DNA from: Pseudomonas saudimassiliensis
GTDB lineage: Bacteria > Pseudomonadota > Gammaproteobacteria > Pseudomonadales > Pseudomonadaceae
Direction: 5' to 3'
Length of the DNA: 64,000 nucleotides
Assembly (NCBI RefSeq): GCF_000939975.1
Contig: NZ_LK391969.1
Span: forward strand, 124,001 to 188,000
The notes under the pieces are model-generated. The model was not told the origin of the DNA. It did not search any database and saw nothing but the letters and a program-made list of their open reading frames with translations. The position numbers and the translations under genes are program-made. Each line of letters starts with the position of its first letter. Within the stretch, counting starts at the first letter, position 1. Shown here piece after piece: positions 1 to 7,859 of this stretch.

Positions 1-458
1 AACCGCGGCTTGTCGGCCTTCTTGCTCTTGTACTGGTCGAACTGATACAGGCTTTCGCGGATGGTCTCGACGGCCAGGCGCGCACGGGAGTACAGGTCGC
101 GACCCTTGACCGGCAATTCGCTGAGTGCCAGCACCGCATCGGTGGCGCCGCCATCCTTGAGAATGGCTACCGCCTTCTGCAGCAGTTTGCGGTAGTCACG
201 GTCGCCCAGTTCCGGCTTGTCGCCGCTGCCGATCAGCAACAGGCGCTGTGCGGCCACGCCGGGCAGGTCGAACAGCATCAGCGTCTGCCCCAGCTTGCCA
301 GCGATATCGCCTTGCTTGACGGCGGCACTGATCCGCCCGCCGCAGAGGCTGTCGAGGTGGGCGGCGGTGCCGGTGAGGGTGCTTGATTCGTTGATGCTGA
401 CGACCAGGCAGCCGGTTTCGATGCTTTCCGGTGCCCCGTGCTTGACGTTGAACTCCAT
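1..458 (-). CDS. pepA: Cytosol (leucyl) aminopeptidase, N-terminal part, cut by the window edge
   Basis: The visible 152 residues begin MEFNVKHGAPESIETGCLVV and match the N-terminal, macro-like domain of M17 leucyl aminopeptidases such as PepA. The zinc-binding catalytic half lies beyond the left edge, so activity cannot be judged here. PepA removes N-terminal residues from peptides as a hexamer in the cytosol, and in some bacteria it also binds DNA. The ATG at 456-458 follows a GGGGAG ribosome site on the minus strand. The gene is divergent from lptF across about 160 bp, the usual arrangement in Pseudomonas. Confidence 0.9.
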   Translation of the reverse strand, partial: MEFNVKHGAPESIETGCLVVSINESSTLTGTAAHLDSLCGGRISAAVKQGDIAGKLGQTLMLFDLPGVAAQRLLLIGSGDKPELGDRDYRKLLQKAVAILKDGGATDAVLALSELPVKGRDLYSRARLAVETIRESLYQFDQYKSKKADKPR

Positions 459-619
459 GGTGCTCCCCAAGACAAATCGTGTGGATTGACCGATAATGCA
501 GCCCAATTATGGCCGACATAGTGCCGGCTCGGGTCAGGCAGCTGCATTCAGTCAGGCTGTAGCTGCATTCTGGCCTATTCCCGAGAGCCCTTAAAGCCCC
601 CGGATTCAAGGAAACCAAT

Positions 620-1723
620 GTGATCGTATTCCGATACCTCAGCCGCGAGGTGCTGACCACGCTTGCAGCCGTCAGCGGCGTGCTGCTGCTGATCATCATG
701 AGCGGCCGCTTCATCAAGTACCTGGCCCAGGCGGCGGCGGGGCAGCTGGACCCCGGCGTGCTGTTCACCATCATGGGGTATCGCCTGCCAGGCTTCGTGG
801 TACTCATCCTGCCGCTGGGCATGTTCCTCGGCATCCTGCTGGCCCACGGTCGCATGTACCTGGACAGCGAAATGGCGGTGCTATCGGCCACCGGGGTCAG
901 TGACCGCAAGATCCTCGCCTACACCCAGGGGCCGGCCCTGTTAGTGGCGCTGCTGGTCGCCTGGCTCAGCCTATGGGTGGCGCCGGCCGGCGTGCTCAAG
1001 ACCCAGCAGCTGTTCAACGAGCAGGATGCCATGACCGAGTTCGATACCCTGGCGGCCGGACGCTTCCAGTCGCTGGGTAGCGGCCTGCGCGTGACCTATG
1101 CCGGCGGACTGTCGGATGACCGTACCGAGCTGGAAACCATCTTCATTGCGGAAAGCACTGGCTCGGGCGAGGACGCCAGTGTCGGCGTGTTGGTGGCCGA
1201 GAGCGGGCGACAGCAGATGAACACGGACGGCAGTCGTTATCTGGTTCTGCAAAACGGCTATCGCTACGACGGTCGCCCCGGCTCGGCGGATTTCCGTACC
1301 ATTCAGTACGATACCTACGGTGTGCTCCTGCCCAAGCCCGAAGTCGTGACCGAAGTGACTGATCGCGAGGCGATGGCCTCCACGGACCTGCTTGGCAGCC
1401 CAGATCTGCGCAACCGGGCCGAGTTGCAGTGGCGACTGGCGATCCCGCTACTGGTGCCCATAGTGGCGTTCTTCGCGGTGCCGCTGGCGCGGGTCAATCC
1501 CCGGCAGGGGCGCTTCCTCAAGCTCCTGCCCGCGATCATTCTGTACATGGCTTATCTGGCCATGCTGGTCAGCGCCCGCGGCTGGATGGAGGCGGGCAAG
1601 ACGCCGGCAGCGCTGGGGCTCTGGTGGGTTCATGGGGTGTTTCTGACGATCGGTGTGCTCCTCAACTTCCGCGTGCTGACTGCGCCCAGTGCACCTGCAG
1701 GAGGCCGGCATGCGGCTGCTTGA
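620..1723 (+). CDS. lptF: LPS export ABC transporter permease LptF
   Basis: This 367-residue inner-membrane protein is one of the two permeases of the LptB2FG complex, which extracts lipopolysaccharide from the inner membrane and pushes it onto the LptC-LptA bridge. It has the YjgP/YjgQ architecture: hydrophobic segments near residues 10-35, 53-77 and 98-122, a periplasmic beta-jellyroll in the middle, and three hydrophobic segments in the last 100 residues. I use the GTG at 620 (MIVFRYLSREV), which matches the family start; the ATG two bases earlier is out of frame. lptG overlaps its end. The partner genes lptA, lptB and lptC are at 41-43 kb. Confidence 0.95.
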   Translation: MIVFRYLSREVLTTLAAVSGVLLLIIMSGRFIKYLAQAAAGQLDPGVLFTIMGYRLPGFVVLILPLGMFLGILLAHGRMYLDSEMAVLSATGVSDRKILAYTQGPALLVALLVAWLSLWVAPAGVLKTQQLFNEQDAMTEFDTLAAGRFQSLGSGLRVTYAGGLSDDRTELETIFIAESTGSGEDASVGVLVAESGRQQMNTDGSRYLVLQNGYRYDGRPGSADFRTIQYDTYGVLLPKPEVVTEVTDREAMASTDLLGSPDLRNRAELQWRLAIPLLVPIVAFFAVPLARVNPRQGRFLKLLPAIILYMAYLAMLVSARGWMEAGKTPAALGLWWVHGVFLTIGVLLNFRVLTAPSAPAGGRHAAA

Positions 1724-2771
1724 TCGCCATATCGGCAAGACCGTCTTCCTCAGCGTGCTGACAGTGGCGGTGATCGTGGTGGGTCTCGACCTCTTGTTCG
1801 CCTATATCAGTGAACTCGAAGACCTGGAAGGCGGCTACGGCGCTGTCGAGGCGCTGACCTATATCCTCCTGACCACCCCGCGGCGTCTCTACGAGCTGCT
1901 TCCGATGGCCGCACTGGTCGGCTGCCTGATTGGCCTGGGCACGCTGGCAAGCAACTCGGAACTGACGGTGATGCGCGCCTCGGGGGTATCCATCGCCCGC
2001 ATCATGGGCGCCGTGCTCAAGCCCCTGCTGGCACTGATGGTCGCCGGGGTACTGCTTGGGGAATACGCTGCCCCTTATAGTGAAAACCTGGCGGAAAGCC
2101 GCCGGGCACTGGCGATAGGCAGCGGCGAAGCGGTCAAGTCCAAGGGGCTCTGGCACCGGGAAGGCGACGACTTCATCCATATCAACGCGGTGCAGCCCAA
2201 CGGCGTGCTGCATGGCATCACCCGCTACCGTTTCGATGATCAGCGAGAACTGATCGAGACCAGTTTCGCGCATCGGGCGAGCGTGCAGGGCGAGGATTGG
2301 TTACTTGAAGATGTGGCGACCACGCTGTTCGAGCCGGACGGCACCAGCCGGGTCGAACAGCACGCGCAGCAGCGCTGGGATGTAGGCCTGTCGCCACGGC
2401 TGCTGCGGGTCGTGCTGCTTGATCCAGACGTACTGCCGTTGACCGGCATCTGGCATTATCAGAATTACCTCGCCGAGCAGGGGCTGAATAACAGCCAGTA
2501 TTGGTTGGCGTTCTGGAAGAAGTTGCTGCAACCGCTGACCACCGCTGCGCTGGTATTTGTTGCCATCTCCTTCATTTTTGGTCCGCTGCGCTCGGTTACC
2601 CTGGGGCAACGGGTGTTCACTGGCGTGTTGGTCGGGTTCAGCTTCCGCATTCTGCAGGACCTGCTGGGGCCCTCCAGTCTGGTGTTCGGGTTCTCGCCCC
2701 TGATTGCGGTGCTGCTCCCCATCCTGATTCTGCTGGTCATGGGCGGTTTGCTGATGCGGCGCGCCGGTTGA
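1710..2771 (+). CDS. lptG: LPS export ABC transporter permease LptG
   Basis: A 353-residue YjgP/YjgQ-family permease and partner of LptF in the LptB2FG lipopolysaccharide extractor. The start MRLLDRHIGKTVFLSVL at ATG 1710 is preceded by a GCAGGAGG ribosome site. An in-frame GTG at 1689 would add seven residues but lacks such a site. The reading frame overlaps the end of lptF by 14 bases, so translational coupling is likely. It has a hydrophobic N-terminal segment, further membrane segments near residues 50-120, a periplasmic domain and three C-terminal membrane segments, as expected for the family. Confidence 0.95.
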   Translation: MRLLDRHIGKTVFLSVLTVAVIVVGLDLLFAYISELEDLEGGYGAVEALTYILLTTPRRLYELLPMAALVGCLIGLGTLASNSELTVMRASGVSIARIMGAVLKPLLALMVAGVLLGEYAAPYSENLAESRRALAIGSGEAVKSKGLWHREGDDFIHINAVQPNGVLHGITRYRFDDQRELIETSFAHRASVQGEDWLLEDVATTLFEPDGTSRVEQHAQQRWDVGLSPRLLRVVLLDPDVLPLTGIWHYQNYLAEQGLNNSQYWLAFWKKLLQPLTTAALVFVAISFIFGPLRSVTLGQRVFTGVLVGFSFRILQDLLGPSSLVFGFSPLIAVLLPILILLVMGGLLMRRAG

Positions 2772-2783
2772 ACCCACTTGGCG

Positions 2784-2805
2784 GCTGCGCCAATTATGGC
2801 GCAGC
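2784..2805 (+). terminator. Hairpin downstream of lptFG
   Basis: A perfect 9-bp stem, GCTGCGCCA with TGGCGCAGC, closes a 4-base ATTA loop 13 bases after the lptG stop. No T-run follows, so it may be a weak terminator or an RNA 3'-end stabiliser rather than a classical intrinsic terminator. Confidence 0.45.
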
Positions 2806-2992
2806 GGCTTGTGGATAAATTTGTGAGTAAGGTGTTGAGGGCGCGGTTTGCTTGCGCCTCCAGCCCCCTGGGCAACAAGTTGCACAGCACTGCGCAACTT
2901 ATTGCGCATTTCCTTGTGCGTTGGTTCACAGCCCTTGCGTGTCGCGAATAGCGTGGCAGGGTAAGTGTTTGATTCAGATGTGCTTTTTTATA

Positions 2993-3009
2993 TTGGCATG
3001 GCTCTTGTA
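2993..3009 (+). promoter_or_regulatory. Sigma-54-type (-24/-12) promoter candidate for hcp
   Basis: TTGGCATGGCTCTTGTA fits the sigma-54 pattern TGGCAY-N5-TTGY: the GG at -24 and the GT at -12 (consensus GC) are separated by the required ten bases. It lies about 56 bases before the hcp ATG in an AT-richer stretch. RpoN control of hcp is known in several gammaproteobacteria, and rpoN itself is at 39.4-40.9 kb. The -12 element is imperfect, and I did not identify an activator site upstream. Confidence 0.5.
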
Positions 3010-3064
3010 ATACGACTGGTTCCCGGATCGCCATGATCCACTCAATCCAGGCAAGGAGAGCAAC

Positions 3065-3583
3065 ATGCCAACACCAGCGTATCTGACCATCGAAGGCACC
3101 AAGCAAGGCCTCATCACCGCCGGCACCTTTACCGAAGATTCCGTCGGCAACATCTTCCAGGAAGGTCATGAAGACCAGATCCTGGTTCAGGCCTTCGATC
3201 ATCAGGTCATCATTCCCCGCGATCCGCAATCCGGCCAGCCGACCGGTCAGCGCGTGCACAAGCCGCTGATGATCACCAAGGTGTTCGACAAGTCGTCGCC
3301 GCTGATCTTCAATTCGCTGACTTCCGGCGAGCGTCTGAACAAGTGCCGCCTGGAGTGGTACCGCACCTCCGCTACCGGCACCCAGGAGCACTACTTCACC
3401 ATCGAGCTGCACGACGCCATCATCGTCGACGTCCAGTCGCGCATGCCCAACTGCCAGGACCCGAACCTGTCGCATTTCACACACCTGGAAGATGTCTACT
3501 TCACCTACCGCAAGATCGTCTGGACCCACGAAGTATCCGGTACTTCCGGCTCCGATGACTGGCGTACCCCGATCTCTGCCTGA
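3065..3583 (+). CDS. hcp: Type VI secretion tube protein Hcp
   Basis: This 172-residue protein (MPTPAYLTIEGTKQGLITAG) is a typical Hcp, which stacks as hexameric rings to form the inner tube of the type VI secretion system and carries small effectors. The family signatures GTFTEDSVGNIFQEGHED and LEDVYFTYRKIVWTH are present and the length is normal, so it appears intact. An AAGGAGAG ribosome site lies just before the ATG. It is an orphan hcp paired with a vgrG: no TssA-M sheath, baseplate or membrane-complex genes are in the window, so it would depend on a type VI system encoded elsewhere. Confidence 0.95.
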   Translation: MPTPAYLTIEGTKQGLITAGTFTEDSVGNIFQEGHEDQILVQAFDHQVIIPRDPQSGQPTGQRVHKPLMITKVFDKSSPLIFNSLTSGERLNKCRLEWYRTSATGTQEHYFTIELHDAIIVDVQSRMPNCQDPNLSHFTHLEDVYFTYRKIVWTHEVSGTSGSDDWRTPISA

Positions 3584-3600
3584 GCCGCGCAGTGATCGAT

Positions 3601-3632
3601 GCCTGCGGCCGGTGTTCCGGTCGCAGGCTTTT
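3601..3632 (+). terminator. Intrinsic terminator after hcp
   Basis: A 12-bp stem, GCCTGCGGCCGG against CCGGTCGCAGGC with one G-T wobble, has a 4-base loop and is followed by TTTT, 17 bases after the hcp stop. It would let hcp be transcribed in excess over the downstream vgrG, as is usual for tube versus spike. Confidence 0.75.
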
Positions 3633-3722
3633 CCATGACATGCAAGGAGCTTCCGGAAAACGTAGCGCGTCACCAGCGTGGCTGTGTAAGGGTTTTCCAG
3701 AGATTCCAAGAAGGAACACAGG

Positions 3723-5245
3723 ATGTTCGCCCCGGCCAATACCGCCCATTTCACCCTCGCCATGCCCCACCTGGACCACGACTTCAAGGTGCTGGCCTTC
3801 CAGGGTACCGAAGCCATCAGCCAGCCCTACTGCTTCGAACTGGACCTGGTGAGCGAACGGCCGGACCTGGATATCGAAGGGCTGCTGCATCAGCCGGCGT
3901 TTCTTTCTTATGCCGGGCCCGACAAGGGCGTGCACGGGTCGGCATGGAGGTACTGGTCAGCTTCCTCGAAGGTGACCCAGACCAACCGCTCGTCACCGGC
4001 TGCCTCTACCACAAGACGCATCAAGTCCCGTACCCCCTGCCAGAACACAAGACAAGAAGCGTCTTCAAGACCCTCAGCAGCCCCGGCGGCGAGGGCTTCA
4101 ACGAACTGCGCATCGAAGACAAGGCCGGTGAAGAACAGATCTTCATCCACGCCCAACGCGACTGGGACCAGAACATCCAGCACGACCAGCATGTGCGTGT
4201 CGGTCACGAGCGCCACGACCGCGTCGAGGCCAACAGCTACACCGAGCTGCTGGCCGAAGAGCACCACACCACCCATGCCGACCGTAAAACCGAGCTCAAG
4301 GCCGATGACCACCTGACCATCGCGGGCAACCAGCACGTCAAGCTGGGTGCCGCCCAGCTCCTGGCCGCCGGCCGCGAAATCCATCTGAAGGCCGGCCAGA
4401 AAATGGTCATCGAAGCCGGCATGGAAATCACCCTCAAAGCCGGCGGCAGTTTCATCAAGATCGACCCCAGCGGTGTAACCCTGCTGGGTCCGCAGGTACG
4501 GTTGAATTCGGGTGGTAGTCCGGGAAATGGCTCGAATATCGGAATCAAATTGCCGGAGATATCGGATACAGGCGATGACGATCAACGCGGCAACTTATTG
4601 GAACAGGCACAACCCAACGTTGAGAACGATTTAAAGTGGCTACAAGTGCCGAAGGGGCAGCTCACCTTCGACGTTGAAGGTAATGATGATGAAAGTTCGA
4701 TATATTTCAGTCGAGTTGCTCATTGGCCCCGGTTAGGAGCGTCGGGGATAACTATCGGCAGAGGATATGATATTGGCCATCAATCTAACGTGAAAAGCGA
4801 TTTGGAAAGTGTTGGCATCACAGAGCCCCTGCTTTCATGGTTAGAGGGAGCGCAAGGCCTGACGCGAAACGCTGCTCGGGATTATTTGCAGAATGCCAGT
4901 CCAGAGATCCGGCGCCATCAAATAACGCGGAAGCAGCAGCAAGAGCTTTTCCTGCTGGCGTATGAGCGCATGGAAAATGATGTTAAGTGAATATCCAACA
5001 AAAAAGACGTGGTTGAAGCTTACGGCGGCACCGATTGGGAAAATCTAAATCCAAAAATCAAGGAGATGTTGGTGGATCTCAGATTCAGAGGTGATTACAC
5101 GCCTCGCATGCGCCAAAAAATTCAGGTTCACGTCGCGAACAATGACCTCGACAAGTTCAGACAGGTGATCACTGATCGTTCTGTCTGGCCCGCAGACTTT
5201 CCTGCGGATCGATTTTCGAAGCACGCAGCCTTCTTAGAGGATTGA
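3723..5245 (+). pseudogene. Broken vgrG spike gene with a C-terminal pesticin/T4-lysozyme-like effector domain
   Basis: The ATG at 3723 opens a normal VgrG start (residues 1-72, ending ...KGVHG near 3936). The frame then shifts directly into the late gp5 OB-fold ([21 protein letters not shown], about 3938-4000), followed by the DUF2345-like beta-helix (to about 4530). Compared with intact VgrGs of this type, roughly 380 residues of the gp27/gp5 core are missing and the two halves are out of frame. The extension from about 4650 resembles the pesticin lysozyme fold: LTFDVEGND, with candidate catalytic Glu codon 4676, and [11 protein letters not shown]. An in-frame TGA at 4988-4990 interrupts this domain, yet the same frame stays open and family-like to the stop at 5243 (...YGGTDWENLNPKIKEMLVDL). 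So there are at least two lesions: an internal frameshifting deletion and a nonsense codon. Assembly error should be excluded. Confidence 0.85.
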
Positions 5246-5247
5246 TC

Positions 5248-5679
5248 ATGCGAGCACGATCATGGTTAGCCGCTACATTTTTCTGCCTTTACTCAGTATC
5301 TTGCGTAGCCGCAGGCGGCGATATCCCCGGCTACGTAATGGAAATCGGGACGAAAAGAATCAGTGAACACCTTTTCCGATTTACAAGACACAACGCCGAG
5401 TCCCCGTATCCCTGTCTGAAACTGGAGTTGATAGCTCCGGCGGAAGACTGGGCGGTGGTCGAGAAAAAAGAAATCTGTGAAATGAATGGGAAGAATCTCG
5501 AACACGATTACGCCTATGCTTCATTCGGAGCGTTAAGTTTTACCGACGAGGCGTTGCTGTTCCAATTTACTTTTTTTGACAAAACCAGCCCGGGCGAGTA
5601 CATCCAGGATTGCGCCATACCACTAGGTAACCGAATCGGCAATCTCCAATGCACTGCTCCTGAAATGTTATCCGACTGA
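5248..5679 (+). CDS. Small exported protein, probable immunity factor for the VgrG lysozyme domain
   Basis: I do not recognise the family. The 143-residue product begins MRARSWLAATFFCLYSVSC and has a Sec signal peptide, so it should be periplasmic. Cleavage near VAA-GG is plausible; the SVSC motif is a poor lipobox. Four cysteines in the mature part (in PYPCLKL, KEICEMNG, QDCAIP and LQCTAPE) suggest disulfides. Its ATG lies 2 bases after the vgrG effector stop (a TTG at 5242 would overlap it), which is the classic effector-immunity spacing. A periplasmic location fits protection against a peptidoglycan hydrolase. Base composition is AT-rich like the effector tail, suggesting joint transfer. 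The immunity role is inferred from position, not homology. Confidence 0.7.
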   Translation: MRARSWLAATFFCLYSVSCVAAGGDIPGYVMEIGTKRISEHLFRFTRHNAESPYPCLKLELIAPAEDWAVVEKKEICEMNGKNLEHDYAYASFGALSFTDEALLFQFTFFDKTSPGEYIQDCAIPLGNRIGNLQCTAPEMLSD

Positions 5680-5799
5680 CGGAAAAGCCCCTGCTAATTG
5701 GATTTTTCCCAGGTTTGCTGCTGCTTCTAAACCGTGCTGATTCAGCGCTCTTGGTGATCCCGGTAAAAAACGCCAGCGAAGTCGCACGGTTTATTAGAG

Positions 5800-6216
5800 A
5801 TGAGAAATATAAAGCCACAACGTCTCTTGGTCGCCATGGTTATCGTCTTGGTCAGCCAGTTGACAGCTGCCCAAACGGCAATCGACCCATGTGAAAATAT
5901 AACGCACAGTTTACCGGTGCTGGCTTGTGCAAAATCGGGCTGGAAGACTGCGCGAGGGCAAATGGAGGAGTCGCTCGATTTATTGCGGGAAAGAATAAAT
6001 AAAACATATGCTGCAGATCCAGACCTGGGGGCGCAGCTGCTGGAAGACGTGGAACACGCTCAGCGATACTGGGCAGAATCTGTCAAAGCAGATTGCGATC
6101 TCGAGGCCTTCGAGATTGAAAAGGGCACTCAAGCCTATCGGGCTGCTTTCTTTTCCTGCTCTACGAGACGGTATGAACAGAGAGTTTCGTACCTAAATAA
6201 CCTGCTCGCTTTGTGA
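5800..6216 (+). CDS. LprI/DUF1311-type lysozyme-inhibitor family protein
   Basis: This 138-residue exported protein has a signal peptide (MRNIKPQRLLVAMVIVLVSQ) and a mature part with the DUF1311/LprI pattern: paired cysteines at 31, 43, 99 and 120, a helical middle (QMEESLDLLRERIN), AQRYWAESVKADC and a closing ERVxYL-like helix. LprI of Mycobacterium tuberculosis inhibits lysozyme, and this family is often found beside peptidoglycan-targeting effectors. Together with its position after the pesticin-like VgrG tail and the small exported protein at 5248, this suggests a second periplasmic protector against a muramidase. The ribosome site (TTAGAGA) is weak. The 120 bp before it contain no credible gene. 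Confidence 0.7.
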   Translation: MRNIKPQRLLVAMVIVLVSQLTAAQTAIDPCENITHSLPVLACAKSGWKTARGQMEESLDLLRERINKTYAADPDLGAQLLEDVEHAQRYWAESVKADCDLEAFEIEKGTQAYRAAFFSCSTRRYEQRVSYLNNLLAL

Positions 6217-6431
6217 CCCACCTAAGGTTGCTCCAGAATCAGCTCGCTACCCGTGCTCATCCCCTAACCCAAAAGTGTGGTTTCGATACAAAATAGTGAT
6301 TTGTATCTCAAATCGACTATTTCTGATTAGTGCTTCTTTTTGGGACTTCTATATTTCTCTGGCCGCACTGCCTCCTGGTGATGCGGTAGGGCGCCCGAGT
6401 CATCCCTATCCCTAACAAGAAGGAGGACGAT

Positions 6432-7280
6432 ATGTCCTTTATCCAAATGACAAGAAAAGCCCTGCTGCTCGGGATTTTTCTTGGTTTGCTGCCACTTCAG
6501 GCCGCTATGGCCGTCAACCCGCCTACTGACCCCGAAGAGCCGCCGCCTGGCGGCAATCCGCTGCCGCCGGTGTCCCGCGTGGACGCTGACGGCCCCTATG
6601 CCGTTATTATCGATACCCGCACGGGTCCCTCGCGTGCCGGCTGGGTGGCACGTCCGACGACCTTGGGAGCGAACGGCGTTGCGCATCCCATCTTCATCTG
6701 GGGGCCGGGTGCGGCCAGTCGGCCCAGCGACTACGAGGACCATCTGCGGCGCATCGCTTCCCACGGTTTCGTGGTGTATTCCGAGGTGTCGTCGAACTCG
6801 GGCGATGAGATGGGCGAGGCAATCGACTGGCTGATCGAGCAGAACAGCAGCTCCCGTAGCCCTTACTACCAGAAGCTGGATACCAGCAAGATTGGGGCGG
6901 GCGGTCATTCCCGCGGTTCGGTTGCCACCTTCGCCAATGCCAGCGATGCGCGCCTGACCACAACCATCCATGTGGCTGGCGGCTCTTTCGACGGTCGCGG
7001 ACCAGACAATCTGCGGCGCCCGGCGGCGTTTATCTGCGGTGAGGATGACCGTACTGCGACGCCCAACTGTGAGCGGGACTATCGCAACGCCCGCACGCCG
7101 GTCTGGTTCACGGTGATTGATGATGCCAGCCACACCAGCACCGCGCGCGATGGCCTGGCGGTGATTGTGGGCTGGCTGCGTTGGCAGCTGGCAGGTGAGA
7201 CCGAGCGGCGGACGATGTTCATCGATCCGAGCTGCGATTTCTGTGGTAGCGGCTACGAGACGCAGTACAAGAACTGGTAA
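6432..7280 (+). CDS. Secreted alpha/beta hydrolase (chlorophyllase/cutinase-like fold)
   Basis: This 282-residue protein has a Sec signal peptide (residues 1-28, ending LQAAMA) and then a Pro-rich linker. The catalytic triad is visible: Ser160 in GHSRG, Asp205 or Asp206 in GEDDRTA, and His234 in DDASHTS. The overall layout resembles polyester- and lipid-cleaving dienelactone-hydrolase-like esterases, but the elbow is GHSRG rather than the GWSMGG of bacterial PET hydrolases, so the substrate is unknown. Cysteine pairs 202/213 and 268/271 could form disulfides. The strong AAGGAGG ribosome site supports this start. It stands alone between the type VI island and a convergent RDD gene. Confidence 0.8.
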   Translation: MSFIQMTRKALLLGIFLGLLPLQAAMAVNPPTDPEEPPPGGNPLPPVSRVDADGPYAVIIDTRTGPSRAGWVARPTTLGANGVAHPIFIWGPGAASRPSDYEDHLRRIASHGFVVYSEVSSNSGDEMGEAIDWLIEQNSSSRSPYYQKLDTSKIGAGGHSRGSVATFANASDARLTTTIHVAGGSFDGRGPDNLRRPAAFICGEDDRTATPNCERDYRNARTPVWFTVIDDASHTSTARDGLAVIVGWLRWQLAGETERRTMFIDPSCDFCGSGYETQYKNW

Positions 7281-7339
7281 TGTCGATGGGAGCGGCGCAG
7301 CCATGGCGCCTGATGCGCGCTCCCATCCCTTGGTCTGGA

Positions 7340-7825
7340 TCACCTCTTGGGCAACGCCACCGTCCGGGTGCCGGAAGCGATATCCGGCCAGGTGCGCGAT
7401 TGCTTGTCCCACAACGCCCACCAGATACCCAGCCCGCCACAGAGCCAGGAGATCAATCCGACCGTGACCCGGTTGATTGCCTGTTGCCAGGTGATGGAGC
7501 GGCCATCGGGCTGCTGCACGCGCACGCGCCAGGCCTGGGCACCCAGGGTCTGGCCACGCAAGGTCCAGAACAGGCCGAAGAAACCGTAGATGAAGACGAT
7601 CATCAGGATGGTCAGCACCGGATCGCGGTCCAGCGCGCCGGCGTCGGACATCGCCTGCAAGGCTTCGCTACCGTAGACCATACGCAGGATACCCTGCTGG
7701 TACACCAGGATGAGCACCATCAACAGTGCCAACACCAACAGCAGGTCGTAGAAGTTGCTGGCCAGGCGGCGGAACAGGCCGGGAGCGGGGAAATCCCCGG
7801 TGGGTAACAGTTGCTTGACCGCCAT
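7340..7825 (-). CDS. RDD family membrane protein
   Basis: This 161-residue protein has an N-terminal RDD signature (GLFRRLASNFYDLLLVLALL, with Arg and Asp before the first membrane span), a second span at VLTILMIVFIYGFFGLFWTL and a C-terminal one near VGLISWLCGGLGIWWALW. The motif RGQTLGAQAWRVRV is typical of the family. RDD proteins are small membrane proteins, some implicated in ion transport, but the function here is unknown. It follows the folM-folE-folX-hopJ run in the same direction and converges on the secreted hydrolase. Confidence 0.85.
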   Translation of the reverse strand: MAVKQLLPTGDFPAPGLFRRLASNFYDLLLVLALLMVLILVYQQGILRMVYGSEALQAMSDAGALDRDPVLTILMIVFIYGFFGLFWTLRGQTLGAQAWRVRVQQPDGRSITWQQAINRVTVGLISWLCGGLGIWWALWDKQSRTWPDIASGTRTVALPKR

Positions 7826-7859
7826 GCGGACTCCGTCTGTGTCAGGTTGCCGAGATCGT

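Noticed and set aside
2465-3817. 450-residue minus-strand open frame opposite lptG and hcp
   Set aside because: It lies antisense to clear lptG and hcp genes, has no ribosome site and no family resemblance: a shadow frame.
3599-3935. Long open frame joined to the second half of vgrG from 3599
   Set aside because: Its first part is not VgrG-like; the VgrG N-terminus is read in a different frame from 3723. The open frame only reflects GC-rich DNA before the deletion joint.
5660-5890. Open stretch between the two immunity-like genes encoding a hydrophobic, protein-like sequence (LLIGFFPGLLLLL ... ASEVARFIRDEKY)
   Set aside because: It has no standard start codon or ribosome site, overlaps the beginning of the LprI-type gene in another frame, and matches no family I recognise. 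A decayed gene relic is possible but cannot be supported.
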